64,000 bases of DNA, from NCBI GenBank assembly GCA_028829895.1, contig CM054184.1:53055201-53119200 (forward strand). The letters are read 5' to 3'. Positions 61,251-64,000 of the stretch are shown here, in pieces (position 1 is the stretch's first letter; each line of letters begins with the position of its first letter). The DNA comes from Sinotaia quadrata. Its lineage: Eukaryota > Mollusca > Gastropoda > Architaenioglossa > Viviparidae. The notes under the pieces are model-generated. The model saw only the letters and a list, made by a program, of their open reading frames with translations. It was not told the DNA's origin and searched no databases. Made by a program: the position numbers and the translations under genes.

Positions 61251-61486
61251 TTATTGTTCGAAAGGTGAGAGCTCAAAGCAATATCATAGGAACTGATAGC
61301 CAGGAGAGAACAAAAGATAAAGATACGTGAAGCTCTCATAGGAATTGCTCAGAATGGGGAGAGATGATAGCAGTCGTGGGAACTATTAACGAGACTACAG
61401 CAAAAGGCAAAGTGACAGGAAATCCTGATTGAGGTGTAAGTCAGCGTGAGAAGCATTGTCAACAGAATGGAGAGAAAATATAAGGT

Positions 61487-63893
61487 GTTGGTACAAGAAT
61501 GGCGTTGGAGAGAGAAATAAAGGCATTGTCACAAGAATGGCGTTGGAGAGAGAAATAAAGGCATTGTCACAAGAATGGCGTTGGAGAGAGAAATAAAGGC
61601 ATTGTCACAAGAATGGCGTTGGAGAGAGAAATAAAGGCATTGTCACAAGAATGGCGTTGGAGAGAGAAATAAAGGCATTGTCACAAGAATGGCGTTGGAG
61701 AGAGAACTGAAAGCATTGTCACAAGAATGGCGTTGGAGAGAGAAATAAAGGCATTGTCACAAGAATGGCGTTGGAGAGAGAAATAAAGGCATTGTCACAA
61801 GAATGGCGTTGGAGAGAGAACTAAAGGCATTGTCACAAGAATGGCGTTGGAGAGAGAAATAAAGGCATTGTCACAAGAATGGCGTTGGAGAGAGAACTAA
61901 AGGCATTGTCACAAGAATGGCGTTGGAGAGAGAAATAAAGGCATTGTCACAAGAATGGCGTTGGAGAGAGAAATAAAGGCATTGTCACAGGAATGGCGTT
62001 GGAGAGAGAACTGAAAGCATTGTCACAAGAATGGCGTTGGAGAGAGAACTGAAAGCATTGTCACAAGAATGGCGTTGGAGAGAGAACTGAAAGCATTGTC
62101 ACAAGAATGGCGTTGGAGAGAGAACTGAAAGCATTGTCACAAGAATGGCGTTGGAGAGAGAACTGAAAGCATTGTCACAAGAATGGCGTTGGAGAGAGAA
62201 ATAAAGGCATTGTCACAAGAATGGCGTTGGAGAGAGAAATAAAGGCATTGTCACAAGAATGGCGTTGGAGAGAGAACTGAAAGCATTGTCACAAGAATGG
62301 CGTTGGAGAGAGAAATAAAGGCATTGTCACAAGAATGGCGTTGGAGAGAGAAATAAAGGCATTGTCACAAGAATGGCGTTGGAGAGAGAACTAAAGGCAT
62401 TGTCACAAGAATGGCGTTGGAGAGAGAAATAAAGGCATTGTCACAAGAATGGCGTTGGAGAGAGAACTAAAGGCATTGTCACAAGAATGGCGTTGGAGAG
62501 AGAAATAAAGGCATTGTCACAAGAATGGCGTTGGAGAGAGAAATAAAGGCATTGTCACAGGAATGGCGTTGGAGAGAGAACTGAAAGCATTGTCACAAGA
62601 ATGGCGTTGGAGAGAACTGAAGGCATTGTCACAAGAATGGCGTTGGAGAGAGAAATAAAGGCATTGTCACAAGAATGGCGTTGGAGAGAGAACTGAAAGC
62701 ATTGTCACAAGAATGGCGTTGGAGAGAACTGAAGGCATTGTCACAAGAATGGCGTTGGAGAGAGAAATAAAGGCATTGTCACAAGAATGGCGTTGGAGAG
62801 AGAACTGAAAGCATTGTCACAAGAATGGCGTTGGAGAGAACTGAAGGCATTGTCACAAGAATGGCGTTGGAGAGAGAACTGAAAGCATTGTCACAAGAAT
62901 GGCGTTGGAGAGAACTGAAGGCATTGTCACAAGAATGGCGTTGGAGAGAGAAATAAAGGCATTGTCACAAGAATGGCGTTGGAGAGAGAAATAAAGGCAT
63001 TGTCACAAGAATGGCGTTGGAGAGAGAAATAAAGGCATTGTCACAAGAATGGCGTTGGAGAGAGAACTAAAGGCATTGTCACAAGAATGGCGTTGGAGAG
63101 AGAAATAAAGGCATTGTCACAAGAATGGCGTTGGAGAGAGAAATAAAGGCATTGTCACAGGAATGGCGTTGGAGAGAGAACTAAAGGCATTGTCACAGGA
63201 ATGGCGTTGGAGAGAGAAATAAAGGCATTGTCACAAGAATGGCGTTGGAGAGAGAAATAAAGGCATTGTCACAAGAATGGCGTTGGAGAGAGAAATAAAG
63301 GCATTGTCACAAGAATGGCGTTGGAGAGAGAAATAAAGGCATTGTCACAAGAATGGCGTTGGAGAGAGAAATAAAGGCATTGTCACAAGAATGGCGTTGG
63401 AGAGAGAACTAAAGGCATTGTCACAAGAATGGCGTTGGAGAGAGAAATAAAGGCATTGTCACAAGAATGGCGTTGGAGAGAGAAATAAAGGCATTGTCAC
63501 AGGAATGGCGTTGGAGAGAGAACTAAAGGCATTGTCACAAGAATGGCGTTGGAGAGAGAAATAAAGGCATTGTCACAAGAATGGCGTTGGAGAGAAAAAT
63601 AAAGGCATTGTCACAAGAATGGCGTTGGAGAGAAAAATAAAGGCATTGTCACAAGAATGGCGTTGGAGAGAGAAATAAAGGCATTGTCACAAGAATGGCG
63701 TTGGAGAGAGAAATAAAGGCATTGTCACAAGAATGGCGTTGGAGAGAGAACTAAAGGCATTGTCACAAGAATGGCGTTGGAGAGAGAAATAAATGCATTG
63801 TCACAAGAATGGCGTTGGAGAGAGAACTAAAGGCATTGGCACAAGAATGGCGTTGGAGAGAGAACTAAAGGCATTGGCACAAGAATGGCGTTG
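61487..63893. repeat. 38-bp satellite, about 63 units, with higher-order structure
   Basis: The unit is GGCATTGTCACAAGAATGGC plus GTTGGAGAGAGAAATAAA. Variants at the end of the unit are AATAAAGG (A), ACTAAAGG (B), ACTGAAAG (C) and a 36-bp form lacking GA with ACTGAAGG (D). The variant order A-A-C-A-A-B-A-B-A-A-C is found twice, 570 bp (15 units) apart, and C-D-A is repeated three times near 62580-62830. The array ends at GTTGAGTGGCACG. Confidence 0.97.
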
Positions 63894-64000
63894 AGTGGCA
63901 CGATTCGTATTATTGTGCTTTGAATAAATGCAGAAAATGCGAGGGCTGTGGATTTCACGGAGAGCAATAATAACGAAACATCTTATAGTTTATGGTTTTG
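63894..64000. other. unique DNA at the right edge
   Basis: Too short to judge; no feature seen. Confidence 0.5.

Noticed and set aside
61022..61330. 102-codon ORF with 13-residue repeats
   Set aside because: A 39-bp array open in several frames; no gene context.
63894..64000. End of a gene or telomere at the right edge
   Set aside because: No telomeric repeat or coding signal in the short remaining sequence.

Overview
The window looks like one piece of an animal nuclear genome, most likely a lophotrochozoan and perhaps a gastropod mollusc. The evidence is AT-rich DNA with very few long ORFs, split genes with GT..AG borders, AATAAA signals, decayed LINE retrotransposons of a kind common in aquatic invertebrates, and an extreme load of micro- and minisatellites. 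By eye about a quarter of the 64 kb is tandem repeat, in some 50 arrays with mostly unrelated units of 28-83 bp. The taxon is inferred from these features and has not been tested by search.

The clearest gene is at 52264-53214 (+): a complete, intronless diaminopimelate epimerase (DapF) reading frame of 316 codons with both catalytic cysteines and the other active-site motifs. DapF belongs to bacterial and plant lysine/peptidoglycan synthesis, which animals lack. It sits inside eukaryotic DNA, behind a good 3' splice site and a Kozak start and ahead of an AATAAA signal. It therefore reads as a bacterial gene (Bacteroidota-like by its motifs) that was captured and fitted with animal transcription signals. 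A TATA box at 50528 and a 5' splice site at 51162 suggest a noncoding first exon.

On the minus strand, three segments splice in phase into a type I membrane receptor of about 538 residues. These are 42144-42051 (signal peptide), 37618-37391 (possible Ig-like half domain) and 34305-33011 (stalk, membrane span, repetitive Pro-rich tail with PY motifs). Introns 1 and 2 are full of tandem arrays, including about 1.3 kb of a nearly perfect 47-bp repeat. A second minus-strand gene ends at 48201: its last exon (48504-48201) encodes a Cys-rich secreted-type C-terminus with a poly(A) signal about 30 bp past the stop, and 49340-49178 may be an upstream exon.

The left half (1-33000) has no convincing complete gene. 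It holds arrays, dispersed repeat copies (17.3 and 28.1 kb; 27.2 and 36.1 kb; 0.6 and 44.8 kb), possible promoters with CRE octamers and TATA-like boxes, and unremarkable AT-rich DNA. LINE remnants lie at 44985-45999 (-), 57716-58400 (+) and probably 58700-59330 (-). The right end (61.5-63.9 kb) is a 38-bp satellite of about 63 units with higher-order structure.
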